From: Eleusine coracana subsp. coracana
Lineage: Eukaryota; Streptophyta; Magnoliopsida; Poales; Poaceae
Direction: 5' to 3'
NCBI GenBank assembly: GCA_032690845.1
Contig: CM064424.1
Location: 33,491,969 to 33,555,968, forward strand
DNA length: 64,000 bases
Every line of letters starts with the position of its first letter. Within the stretch, counting starts at the first letter, position 1. Both the position numbers and the translations under genes were made by a program. The notes beneath the pieces were generated by a model, which saw only the letters and a program-made list of their open reading frames with translations, searched no databases and was not told where the DNA came from. This document shows positions 33,860 to 45,200 of the stretch, in pieces.

Positions 33860-34543
33860 CTATTCAGAGATGATGAACCCGAGGAGCATCCCCCTAGGGA
33901 CCCTGAAAACGTATTTCTCAGGGTTGAGTTTTATGCTATTCGCGTGTAGGTTGGCGAACACGCGCTGGAGGTGGGCTACGAGAGTGTCGGCCTTCGTAGA
34001 CTTGACAATGATGCCATCTACATAGGCTTCGATGGTGTGGCTGATCAAGTGATCGAAATACCATTGCATACAGCGTTGGAAAGTCGCAGCGGTATTTTTG
34101 AGCCCGAAGGGCATCGTTACATAACAGTAAGAGCCAAACGGTGTGATGAAAGCTGTCACGAGCTGGTCGGATTCTTTCATCATGATTTGATGGTATCTGG
34201 AGTACGCATCGAGGAAACAGAGGGTTTCGCACCCCGTCGTCGAGTCAACTATCTGGTCTATGCGTGGCAAAGGAAAAGGATCCTTCAGACATGCCTTATT
34301 CAGGCTTGTATAGTCAACACACATTCACCATTTCCCATTCTTCTTTCTTACAAGGACAGGATTAGCTAACCATTCGGGGTGATACACCTCCTTGATGAAA
34401 CTGGTAGCCTTTAGCTTCACGATCCCCTCGTTGATTGCTCTGCGCTTCTCCTCGTCGAAGCGGCCTAGACGTTGCTTCACCGGTCTGGAGCCCGACCTGA
34501 TGTTCAAGAAGTGCTCGATGACTTCCCTCGGTATGTTAGGCAT
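33860..34543 (-). pseudogene. Tat reverse transcriptase
   Basis: Upstream part 34325-34543 (IKEVYHPEWLANPVLVRKKN) and main part 33860-34324. Motifs: VDYTSLNKACLKDPFPLPRI, FLDAYSRYHQI, FITPFGSYCYVTMPFGLKN, and the catalytic box reads YVDG where the family has YVDD, so a metal-binding Asp is lost. A stop sits between the two parts at about 34325. Converts element RNA to DNA when intact; this copy cannot. Confidence 0.85.
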
Positions 34544-34606
34544 GTCTGAGGGTCTCCACGCGAAGACATCAACATTGGCGCTGAGGAAGTCGACGAGCGC
34601 GTCTTC

Positions 34607-35121
34607 CTATTTGGGGGTGAGGGAAGTCCCCACTCTCACCGTCTTGTCCTTGTCGCTGTTGGGGCCAACCTGCACCTCCTTGTTGTGTTCTTGCACTAGA
34701 AGGCGCGCTGGAGGGACACGCTGACGGTGATGACCCCTTTGGGGCCTGACATCTTGAGCTTGAGGTAGGTGTAGTTGGGGACGGCCATGAACTTGGCATA
34801 GCACCGACGTCCCAAGAGGGCATGATACACCCCCGGGAAGTCGATGACCTTGAAGACGAGGGTCTCGGTCCAGAAGTTGGATGGAGTCCCGAAGGTAACA
34901 GGGAGGTTGATCCACCCGAGGGGCATGGCCTGCCGCCCTAGGACAATCCCATGGAAAGGCGCGCCCGGTGGCTGGAGGCATGATTGGTCGATGCTGAGCA
35001 GATCAAGCGTGTCACCATACATGATATTGATGCAGCTCCCACCGTCCATCATCACCTTGGAGAGTCGAACCTCCACGATGATGGGGTCAACCACGAGCGG
35101 GTATCGACCCGGTCGTGGCAC
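34607..35121 (-). pseudogene. Tat aspartic protease
   Basis: Open segment 34696-35121 containing VMMDGGSCINIMY, with DGGS at the active site as is usual in this lineage, and LLGRRCYAKFM near its end. Downstream sequence toward RT is broken. It would cleave the Gag-Pol polyprotein. Confidence 0.75.
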
Positions 35122-35314
35122 CTATTGAGGGTGGTCTGACCGGTCGAAGGTGATTGGTGAGGCCGGCCATTTGAGGAAGGCCGGAGTGGCGGGCTCTGCC
35201 GCAAACATCACACGCCGCTCGATCTTCGACGTGAGGTGGCTTCCCTAGGACTCGGGCCCCGTGTGGTAGGCCTTAGGGTTAAGAAAAACCGGCTTCCCTT
35301 GCTCGTCATCATCG

Positions 35315-36400
35315 TCATCGCGTGTGAGGTCCCGCACCTCGGGTCCTGGCATTCCCCACATCTCCTTTCTTGGCTTCCTCTTGGAGAAATTTCTTCATCA
35401 TGGAGCAGTCCTTGAGGAGGTGCTTGATGGGGAACCCGTGGTTGGGGCACGAACCGTTCCACTTCTTCTCAAAGTGGTTCGGAGTCTCCCCCACAGCGGG
35501 TCTTGGCGGTTTGTGGTTGGTGCACGACTTGTTCTTCTTTTTCTTGGGGTGGTTAGGCGTGCCATCGGTGGCCGCCTCTTCGCGCTTGTCTTTTCCCTTC
35601 CCCTCTAGCGCACGCTGGAGGACCACTCCAACACACTCCTCGTCAGAGGTGAAGCTCATGGCGAATTCCAGGAGCTCGTGAGCCGTGCATGGGCCCTTCC
35701 GTCCTAGCTCGTGGATGATTTGCTCTGATGTGGTGCCGGAGATGAAGGCCCCGATGATGTCCATGTCACCCACGTTGGGAAGTTTGTTGCACTTCTTGCT
35801 GAAACACCAGATGTAGTCCCTGAGGGACTCGCCGACCTTCTGTCGACAGTTCTTGAGGTCCCAAGGGTTGCCCGGATGGACGTACGTCCCCTGGAAGTTG
35901 CCGACAAAAACGTCCCTTAAATCACCCCAGTCATATATCTGACCCTCGGGGAGGTGCTCGAGCCAGGTATGGGCCGAGTCTGCAAGGTACAGGGGGAGGT
36001 TGAGGATGATGGTGAGGTTGTCGATGGCTCCCCTCGCCTGGCATGCGAGGCGGTAGTCCTCATGGCAGAGACCAGGGTCCGTCTCCCACGCATATTTGCT
36101 GACGGTCGCAGGGGCCCGGAAACGCAGGGGGAACTCAGCACTGCGGACGCACTAACTAAAGACCCATGGCCCGGGAGGACTCGGACTCCAGCTTTGCTCC
36201 TCGACGGTGTCATCGTATCGGCCTTCGCAGCCCTTACCTTATGGAGTCGCTCCTTCTCCCGTTTGTACGCCCTGAGGGTGTGGCATGCGTAACACTTCGG
36301 CCAGACCTGGTTGTGGACCGAGGCTTTATTGGGTGTGCCCCATGCGGAAGCCGGTTGCCGGACCGACTTCTACCGTGATCTGGTGATGCTAGCGTCTCCG
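35315..36400 (-). pseudogene. Tat gag core and zinc-finger region
   Basis: Reading from about 36130 downward in broken frames: FPLRFRAPATVSKYAWE, then the gag core with LADSAHTWLEHLPEG and DLRDVFVGNFQGTYV, then ELGRKGPCTAHELLEFAM (35315-35773 frame) and the finger-like CPNHGFPIKHLLKDC. Structural protein of the virus-like particle. Frame changes near 35770 and a stop near 35315 show decay. Confidence 0.8.
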
Positions 36401-37494
36401 GTGCGTCCGGACGCCGAGACCTGCTGACTGGATTGGGCGGCTCGCCTTAACGAGCTCTCAGCCTGGAGCTCAGCGGTGTTGGCCAAGAGCGCCGCAACTT
36501 CGCATTGGGCCTGCCGAGCCTCTGGCGTAGCGGGCTCGAGAGGAGTCTTGAGTAGCGTGACAACCGCTGCTATGTTTTGCCCCCCGTGGGTGAATGCAGG
36601 GGATTCCTGGTCATCACCTATGATGCACAGCTGGATGTCGCAAGCCATAGCGCGAGCCCATCTGCCCATGGTGGTACGGGCCAGCTCACAATCTATTTCC
36701 GCTTTCGCGTGCTCCAGCTGGCGTTAGGTCTCCTCCAGCTCTATTCGTCAAGCCTTCAACCACTGCTGGATGTCCTTGTGGTGGTCTGCCGGTTGAGGTA
36801 TGCCGGCATTGGTGACGGGAATGTTAACGAGCGCCTCTCCCACCGCCGCACCCATCATCGGGTTTACGGTTGCGGGTGTCCTGGGGTTCGCCTAGGCTCT
36901 GGCGGCTAAGGTGCCGGGGTCCCCCGCTACCATCGCGGGCACGAGCTGTACCTTGTGGCATCCGCGTGGGAGGTCACAGCTCCCCTCAGAGCTCTCGGAG
37001 CCGGAGTCGCAATCCTCTAGCCATCCGACGTTGAGGAGGTCGAAGAGGGAGTCGTCGGGGTGGTCGAGTACCCCAACGAAGCCCTGATCCATGAGGGCAG
37101 AGGCTGCGGGCCCAAGAGCTAAGTCTTGAAAACACCCCGCGGTGTTCTGGAGGCTGCTCGGGTAGCCCTCCACGGGGTGTCCGATAAGACGACTCGGATG
37201 AAGAGGCTCTCCGTCGAGGAGCTGCCTGTGGACACTTGCCAACGCGAAGGTGAAGTGGCGGAGGTCATCGTGGCTGGGTGTAGGGCCCAGGTTGCACTCC
37301 AGGTGGAGCCACAGTTGGTCACCATGACCGGGTAACACCGCACGGCGGTCGGTGATGCGCGGCCTGGCGAGCTCAAGCTGAACCGCGCACATTGCCTCGG
37401 TGGCGATGGCGATGGCTATCGCGATGGGGTCCGGGACCGGCTCATCGACGAGCCTCAACGTCCCGTCATCCGTGATCCCTAAGTATAGTGCCAT
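36401..37494 (-). pseudogene. Tat gag N-terminal region
   Basis: Begins at an ATG (37494) about 210 bp after the primer site: MALYLGITDDGTLRLVDEP. 36892-37494 is one open segment; 36370-36669 in the same frame is another, Ala/Gln rich. The region between is broken by stops. No known domain; long, poorly conserved N-terminal extensions are usual in this lineage. Confidence 0.6.
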
Positions 37495-37706
37495 CTAAGT
37501 CCTCCAGCCACCATGGGCATGCTGCCTTGTTGGCGGGCACCAGGGCCGATGGTGGTAGGGACGCCGAAATGCTGACGCATAGCAGCTTCTGGTCGCCAGT
37601 GGTGATAAATTCGAGGCTCCCAAAGAACACGCTGTTGCCGGAAGCCCAGAAAGGGGGGAGAGTGGCCATCTGAACCAGAAAGTGGTGAAGCAAAGAACGC
37701 AAATCC

Positions 37707-37725
37707 CCTACCTGGTGTGCCAATT
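37707..37725 (-). other. Tat primer-binding site
   Basis: Minus strand TTGGCACACCAGGTAGGGG, one base after the LTR. Common form in grass Tat elements; tRNA not verified. Confidence 0.75.
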
Positions 37726-37726
37726 G

Positions 37727-38258
37727 TCGGTGTTCTGATCACCGGCTAGTAGAATTTGTTCTAGGGGTGCGTGCTTTGGACTCGGTAATGGCTTAACAAT
37801 AGGACACAAGGGGTTATACTGGTTTGGGGTGAACCCGTACCTGTAGCCCCTGTGCCCCCGAGTGAGTCGGAGAGTCGTTCGAGGAATTTGCCGACGCAAG
37901 CTAGAGTAGGCGAGGTTGCTTGATCCGTTCGGGGTGCGTGCGAGCCGGGGAGGGGGGGGGGGGGGCGAGTTTTTAACGAAACTTGTGCCTCGACTAGATG
38001 CAGCTGCAGTAGGTTCTTTAGGGTGTGGAATAGTAAAGAGAGGTGCACACGAGCGCACCCATCGGGTGTAGCCCCCAAGCCAGAGGAGGAGTCTGTATGG
38101 ACTTGTTCTTTGGCTTTATTTATCGGATGTGATTTGCAAGGGCGCTATGGCTTCTGTGACTTCTATGGCTCAGACCTCGGGTAGAGCGGGTGGCGTGACG
38201 CGCCCATAGAGGGGGGCGTGGCCCCCGTCTGCAAAGTCACTACAAAACATCTCGCTGT
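37727..38258 (-). repeat. Tat 5' LTR, outer end truncated
   Basis: The inner end reads TGTCGGTGTT on the plus strand (minus strand ends AACACCGACA). Extends to the copia LTR at 38259 without a visible matching outer end, so the outer part is probably lost. Contains a G-run near 37952-37965. No gene. Confidence 0.65.
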
Positions 38259-39864
38259 TGTAAGCTTCATGACCATTGATGATTGGATCCCCGAGGTATG
38301 GATGTTTTGGTGATAGATGAGAACTATGAAATTGTGGGCTAACATCTACACGTATGTTGTCTTTGTAGGAATCATCTCTTATCTGTATTACAAATCATAT
38401 GGATGATGGTTGCCTTGGCGATTGAAGACAAGGACCGCAAGCATCAAGGCTTGTGAACTTGATGGAGTCCAAGGGTTGATGAAGATGGATCAAAGTGGAG
38501 AACAAGCTATGGTATAAGTGTTTAGAACACTTGAGTAGTTGTTAGGGCTTTGAGTCCATAAGAAAAACCGGACTATTAAGGGGGTCTAGGTCATTCTCTT
38601 AGGTCATGTCTAGTTGGTGATGTGCCAGGTTGCTCGGTGAAATCACAAGCACTAGGTGACAGTGAAGAAGCCAAGGAGCTGTTCGGAGAACAAAGAGACC
38701 GGATAGAGGGGTCTGTAGAGACCGGACTGTACGATCACTATGAAAGTTGTCCAAGACTTAGCGCGAGGAGCAAGAAGTCTGCCAGTAGGAGACTCCATAT
38801 AGACCGGACGGTCCGGTTTGCTGATTGGACATTCCGGTCAGTAGGAGTGCAAGGGAGACAGATGAAGCGTAACGCCAGAATGTTTCTGGACTGGAGAAAA
38901 ACGGTCCGGACTGTCCGGTCAGTTGGGAAATCAGCAGGGATAGAGCCATTTGTGCACAGAGTTGCAGTGACCAGACTGTCCGGTCAGGCAGTGACCGGAC
39001 TATCCGGTCAGTGTGCCTAGGAAGTTGATTTCGTGGAGCAATGGCTAGTTTGAGGTTAGGAGCCTATATAACTTCATTGCTGGGGTCTTGGAGACCTCTC
39101 TTGGCCTGTGGAATACCTGAGAGCATTTGGTAAGGTCCAAGAGGAAAAGAGGAGAGCACTAGGAGGAGATATTGCATATCTTGAGAGTGCTAGAGAAGAG
39201 TAGCTTGAGCATCTTGCACATCTAAGGCTAGGGTGGTCCTTGATGGTATGATTTAGATTGTTACTCTTGGTCTATGGTGAGACCTAGACCGGTTAGGTGT
39301 CAGTGATCGAGCCTATCATGATCGGTTGTGAAGGTCGTCACATGTTTGTACACGGTTTGAGCCCGCCGTTGGAAGGGGCATCGCTAGTGAGTGCCCGTGC
39401 CGGCTCGGGGAGTCCAGCAAGTTTTTGAGGGAGGCGAGCTTGTGCTTTGTGCAGCGGTGACGCACACCATGTGTTCACTCGAGGAGTGATTGCAGGCTCG
39501 TGGGCGAGAACTCCACTTGGTGGCGGGAGGGACCGGGACTCTGGTGGGAGTGGTCCAACAAGGATTAAGGGAAGGCGCCATCCTTCCAAGACCTCGGGAA
39601 AAAATCATGAGCATTTCTTGACCCTCTCTTTACTATTCCGCATTTGTGTGCTCTAGTGAGTAGGGTGACTTGTGGCTTGCATAGGCTAGTGTGATTGGCT
39701 TCCACACTTTATCTTATCATGAACACTAGCATGTGTAGGGTCTTGGCCTATTCGATTTGTTTAAGTTGCTTATCTTGTTAGACTTAAGTAGCGGAATTGA
39801 AGTATTTGGATTCATGAGCGGCTTACCAATTCACCCCCCTCTCGGTATGCCTTCGGTCCTTACA
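38259..39864 (+). repeat. Copia 5' LTR (1606 bp)
   Basis: Starts TGTAAGCTTCATGACC and ends GGTCCTTACA (rc TGTAAGGACC). Same family as the solo LTR at 11176-13202, with fewer repeats. Palindromes of the GACCGGACNGTCCGGTC type lie at about 38700-39015. No gene inside. Confidence 0.85.
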
Positions 39865-39866
39865 AG

Positions 39867-39878
39867 TGGTATCAGAGC
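39867..39878 (+). other. Copia primer-binding site
   Basis: TGGTATCAGAGC, complementary to initiator tRNA-Met, two bases after the LTR. Confidence 0.9.
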
Positions 39879-39917
39879 CAAGTGCTCATCTTTGAGGCTT
39901 CACCGCCTTGAGTAAGG

Positions 39918-40087
39918 ATGCCGAGACCGGCGGGGAGTGTTCCCATATTCAATGGTGAGGACTATGCATATTAGAAGGCTCGCATGCAAGCCTACCTTCA
40001 GTCCCTTGATCCAGAGATATGGTCGGTCACTCACGAGTCCGATGCGGATGTGAACCTACTTGAGCCTGATTATGTTAAGTGTAATGC
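39918..40087 (+). pseudogene. Copia gag, N-terminal part
   Basis: Opens MPRPAGSVPIFNGEDYAY followed by a TAG (about 39972; Trp expected there in this family) and then KARMQAYLQSLDPEIW, typical of plant copia gag N-termini. It runs to the CRM insertion and resumes at 47881. Confidence 0.8.
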
Positions 40088-41011
40088 TGATGAGGACATC
40101 ACTCCTATGGATACACACAACACTCCTCCAAATCTGGACTTGCAAGGTCCAATGACTAGAGCTCGTGCACGACAACTAAATTTAGAGGTGAGCTCGTTCC
40201 TACGTTCTTCGCTATATGTTACTTTTGAGAATGGTTTGCTACCTAATGATTATTTTATGATTAGAAACCATGGAGAGGATCAGGAGATGATGGGAGAAGG
40301 ATTTGGAAACGTGGAGGGCCAGCAAGGGCTTGGAAGCCAAAGTGGAGGCCCAATCAAAACCGACTTCGAGTCTGTTTCGGGGCCCAGGACCAGTCTGTAC
40401 TAAAACGGTCGCCCAGGACGCATACGGACTCGGATTTGGACGTTCTACATATGCACGGAAAGATAAGGAGAAGAACTTTCCAATGCCGCCGGCCTCATGT
40501 CAAAATTCATCTGGAGTCATCGGGAATCGTCAAAACAAGAGAGAGTGCAGAATCTGTATCGGTGCTGCGTCGCTTTTTTTTTGTCTTTGGGCCTTGTATC
40601 TAGTTGAGCCCAATTCAGGGCGCATCCAGAGGGTCTTGCACGACCCTAGGGTCTTTATATACAGCCACCGTCGCACCATTAGGGTTCGGGTTTTGCTTAG
40701 ATCAATTTTGTTCATAAACAGTTTCGCCGTTCATCGGTTTGTGAGACCCCAACTTCGAGAGTTTAATCATACATCTGCAATTGTGTTGCATTCTTCGTTG
40801 TTCTTGCTTGTGTTCTTGATTCGCAGGCAGGGATTAGCCTTCTCGGTGAGGTCAATCGTCTTTTGGATGGTTGATAACCAGAGGAGACGTCGTGCTGCGA
40901 TTGCGGGGTTTAGAACGTGCTGTTCTGAAGCCGGATCGATTTGTGTGTCGCCTCCGACCAAATCAACTTACCAAGAACCTTTCGGAAGATCGGGAACCCT
41001 TGTCCACATCA
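40088..41011 (+). repeat. CRM 5' LTR (924 bp)
   Basis: Starts TGATGAGGACATC, ends GTCCACATCA. TATA-type site TTTATATA at 40654-40661. Confidence 0.93.
40654..40661 (+). promoter_or_regulatory. CRM LTR TATA box
   Basis: TTTATATA, repeated at 47523-47530 in the 3' LTR. Probable polymerase II promoter. Confidence 0.6.
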
Positions 41012-41013
41012 AG

Positions 41014-41026
41014 TGGTAATCAGAGC
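41014..41026 (+). other. CRM primer-binding site with one inserted base
   Basis: TGGTAATCAGAGC, the tRNA-Met site TGGTATCAGAGC with an extra A. Confidence 0.85.
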
Positions 41027-42247
41027 TTCAGGTGCACCGTCAGGTTCATACTACCCTTTAGTTTTGTTTTCGTGTTCTTCCTATCGTCCACTGAAAATAC
41101 CAAAAAAATTTTTTCCCCGCCCATAACCACGTGTTTAGCCTTTGCATATTTCAATTTCAGAGTCCGTAGTGTTGAGTTTGTGCCCTAGTTCTTATTTAGT
41201 CGCTGGTTTAGTTTGTGTTTTTATCGTCAGTAGTGTTTCCCTTGCAACCCTAGCCGCCATCCCCCTCACCATCCTCGGTTTTGTCGGCTTTGTGTGCTAG
41301 GGTTGATTGATCAACACGCCCACCCTAGTCCCACCCTAAACCTACCCTCACCACCTCGGACCAATTTTCACAAATTCCACTTTCCGCTGCATCCACCTCG
41401 CTAAAAAAAAAAAATCCCTATCCGACCCCAAGCCCGACTCGGATTTCACTGAAACCACCGGGTTCTTCAAAACCGATTCCGACACCCCTTCGGTAAAACA
41501 GCCATAACTTTTCGCTCGGTTGTCCGTTTTGGCTGAAATTTTTACAGGAGATTCTAGACGAAAAGTTGAGCATACCCACACTTGGCTACGCCCTGTGTGC
41601 CCTCATCAAAAAATTCAAAAAAAATCGGGAAGATAAAGAAAAAATTCATTCAAGTTGAAACCCGACGTTTTCTGAAACTTCAAGATTTTTTGTAGGCCAC
41701 GTCCTAGCTCGGTTTGAGCTGAAATTTTTTGTGGTTTCTCCCTGTTTGCTAGTCAGTTGGAAAAAAAATATCAAAAAAATAAAATCAAAAAAAAAGAAAT
41801 TTGGGATTCCTACTAGTGCTCCATCTAGCCCCCTGAAATTTCTGAGTTTGGCTGTTTTACACTAAGCCCCCTGTTATCGGCTGTGTCCCTTTGTCTCCTT
41901 GTTTCTTCTTTGCTATCACTACTATTCTAGGACATAGTTAGACCATCAACTAGGGACAAGTTACTTGGGCACTTATTCAGCTTTACTATCTGTTTTTGAT
42001 TTGTGTGCCACTCATATATATATATTTGGCCTTCCTAGCTCTACATACTTCTTCTAGACAACACATAGGTTATTTGGTAACCCTTGCAATCGTGGAACAC
42101 TTCTCCCTGGTATCCTTCACTTTGTTGTTTTCAGAACTTTGTAAGAGCTTTGCAAGAAGCTTACTTTTGCTGTGTTGAGAGGCACCACTGCTTAGTAGTT
42201 TTGTAGGGATAACCTTCACTTTTTTGTTTCCTGTTTTGGTGTTTCTG
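41027..42247 (+). other. CRM untranslated leader
   Basis: About 1.2 kb without convincing coding sequence; contains A/T-rich runs near 41400-41420 and 41760-41800. The short open frame at 41996-42178 is unsupported. Confidence 0.7.
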
Positions 42248-45200
42248 ATGTCAGGAAGCGACGGGGAGGGTGCTTCACCCTCAAAATTGGATGAGTGCGT
42301 GAGCCAAAATCAGTTACAGAAGGCTTTGCAGGCGGTTCAGAGTGATTTGGCAGAAACGATCACCAGGGCCGTCACCGACGCCGTCACCAAGCTTCACCTG
42401 GGAGAAAGCATTGAGCGGTTGGATAAGAGAGTCTCTAAGTTAACCGATCAGGTTGTCGAATTGGAGACCGCTCACAAGACCAACAACAACAACAACAACA
42501 ACAACAACACCAACACCAACAACAACACCAACAACGACGTTGAAGGCGATCATGATGAAGCAACGGTGTATAAGGCTGATGGCACCGTCGATAGGTCAGC
42601 TACAAGGACCGCAAGGTTACGACGCCGTTTGCAATGTAACCCTCATGGTATGGGTGGTTTCCACAACCACACCCGTCGCACACAAGGTAACTATGATCCA
42701 GATGATCCGTATGCTAAAATTAAGTTTTCAATTCCTTCGTTTTCGGGTCAATACGATGGTGATGCTTACCTTGATTGGGAAATGACGGTAGAACAAAAAT
42801 TTAATGCCCACCTTGTTCCTGAACAACATAGAGTTAGACAAGCCACTAGTGAGTTTAAGGACTTTGCTATTGTTTGGTGGAGTGGTCTAGCTGCTGAAAC
42901 CGATTTGCCTACTACTTGGGAAGAACTTAAGGTAGAAATGCGTGATCGTTTTGTTCCTCCTTCTTTTTATAGAGAAATTCGTAATAAACTGCAGCGTTTA
43001 GATCAAGGAGATAAAACTGTTCAGGAGTATTTTAGTGAGCTTCAGAAGGGTTTGATTCGTTGTGCTGTGGTTGAAAAAGTAGAGGATCAGATTTGCCGCT
43101 TTTATTCTGGTTTGAGAAAAGAAATTCAGGACATCCTTGATTATAAAGAATTTTATACCCTCAACCAGTGTTTCCAGTATGCTATGCTTGTAGAGAAAGA
43201 ATCATAGGGACTTTTCCAGGCTTTTGAGGAGTACAGCAAGTCCAGGAATTTCTACCCACCACGGCCGACGGGGACTTCGGGGCTGCCCAAGCCATCTTTC
43301 CGGCCGCCCCCACCAGCTAGTGTTGTTTCTGCAGCACCAAGATCAGCCCCTGCCCCTTCTACGCGCTCAGGTAAAAATTCTGTGCAGGTACCGGCTAGTA
43401 GTGCCTCCTCTGTTGCTTCGACGGGACGCACTACAGGGATTCAGTGCCACCGCTGCCATGGTCTTGGCCATGTGCAGAAAGATTGCCCAAGTAGGCGGGC
43501 ATATGTGGCGACAGATGATGGCGGTTACATGAGCACCTCCGATGTGGAGGATGAGGAGGAGGATGTCGCTGCCACCAGCAGTGATCTCGTCCTTGGAGGC
43601 GGAGATACCACGGGCTATATGAATATTATTGTGCAGCGTGTGCTTAGCACACAAGTCCAGCAGCCCGAGATGATGCAGCGACATAACTTGTTCCAGATTT
43701 TCTTCGTCATCAAGAACCGTCGGGCACGTGTCATCATTGATGGAGGAAGCTGCAACAATTTGGTGAGTTCTGATGTGGTTAAGAAGCTTGATTTGACCAC
43801 ACGCCCACATCCACAGTGGTTAAATGACTCTGGAAAAGCTAAGGTAACACAAACTTGCAGAGTTCCTTTTTCCATTGGTTCCTATGTGGATTCTGTTGAT
43901 TGTGATGTTCTACCCATGCAAGCTTGTTCACTTTTATTGGGTAGACCTTGGGAATTTGATAATGATGCTGTACACCATGGTAAAAGTAATAAGTACACTT
44001 TTATGCATAAAGGAACTAAAATTACTTTGTTACCAATGACCCCTGCTGAAATTGTACAAGCTGATTTAGAACGAGCTGCTAGTTTGAGAAATAAACGCCC
44101 TGAAATTCAGCAACCTGTTAATTCTGCTTCTACACCAAGTAATGTTAATGATTCTTCATGTTCTAAGGGTGCTGCAATTAAATTACAAGGTCGTTCATGT
44201 CTTGCCACAAAATCTGAGCTTGCTGAAATTTCTACTGATGATATTTGCTATGCTTTGATATGCAAACAAGCCTTGTTTTTGCTTGGTGATATTGCTTCTA
44301 GTGCTTTGCCTCCTGCTGTCACTAACCTTTTGCAGGAGTATGAGGATGTTTTCCCAGCTGAGATACCCCCGGGATTGCCACCTTTGAGAGGGATTGAGCA
44401 TCAAATTGATTTGATTCCTGGTGCTACTTTACCAAACCGTGCTGCTTATAGGACCAACCCTGAGGAGACTAAGGAGATACAATGACAAGTCCAAGACCTT
44501 TTGGATCGTGGGTATGTTCGTCAATCACTTAGTCCTTGTGCTGTTCCTGTACTTTTGGTTCCTAAGAAAGATGGTTCTTGGCGTATGTGTGTAGATTGTA
44601 GAGCCATTAATAACATTACTATTAGGTATCGTCATCCTATTCCTAGGCTAGACGACATGCTTGATGAGTTATGTGGTGCTATAATTTTCACTAAAATTGA
44701 TTTGCGTAGTGGCTACCATCAAATTAGAATGAAACTTGGAGATGAATGGAAAACAGCTTTCAAAACCAAATTCGGGTTGTATGAGTGGTTAGTAATGCCT
44801 TTTGGGTTAACTAATGCACCCAGTACTTTCATGTGTTTGATGAATGAGGTTTTAAGACCTTTTATTGGCAAATTTGTGGTTGTTTACTTTGATGATATCT
44901 TGATTTATAGCAAATCCACGGATGATCATATGATTCATTTGCGTGCTGTTTTTGATGCTTTGCGAGTTGCACGTTTATTTGGTAACCTTGAGAAGTGCAC
45001 CTTTTGCACGGATCGAGTCTCTTTTCTTGGCTATGTTGTGACTCCACAGGGAATTGAGGTGGATGAGGCGAAGATTGAAGCCATAAAGAGCTGGCCTGTA
45101 CCAAAAACTATCACACAGGTGAGGAGTTTTCTTGGTCTTGCAGGTTTCTACCGCCGCTTTGTCAAAGATTTCAGCACCATTGCTGCACCATTGCATGAGT

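Larger units (their letters stand above)
22306..38258 (-). mobile_element. Tat-lineage Ty3/gypsy element with nested insertions
   Basis: Minus-strand order: 5' LTR (37727-38258, outer end cut by copia), primer site (37707-37725), gag, protease, RT, RNase H, second RNase H, integrase, then LTR-like remains. Two nested elements interrupt it: a deleted CRM (30163-33147) and a Dasheng-like element (22412-28367). A 105-bp piece with the LTR's terminal sequence is at 22306-22411. Linking that left piece and 28368-28987 to the same insertion event is an inference. Confidence 0.7.

Noticed and set aside
38238..38258. CACTACAAAACATCTCGC resembling a CACTA transposon end
   Set aside because: Only about 20 bp before the copia LTR, no subterminal repeats and no second end.
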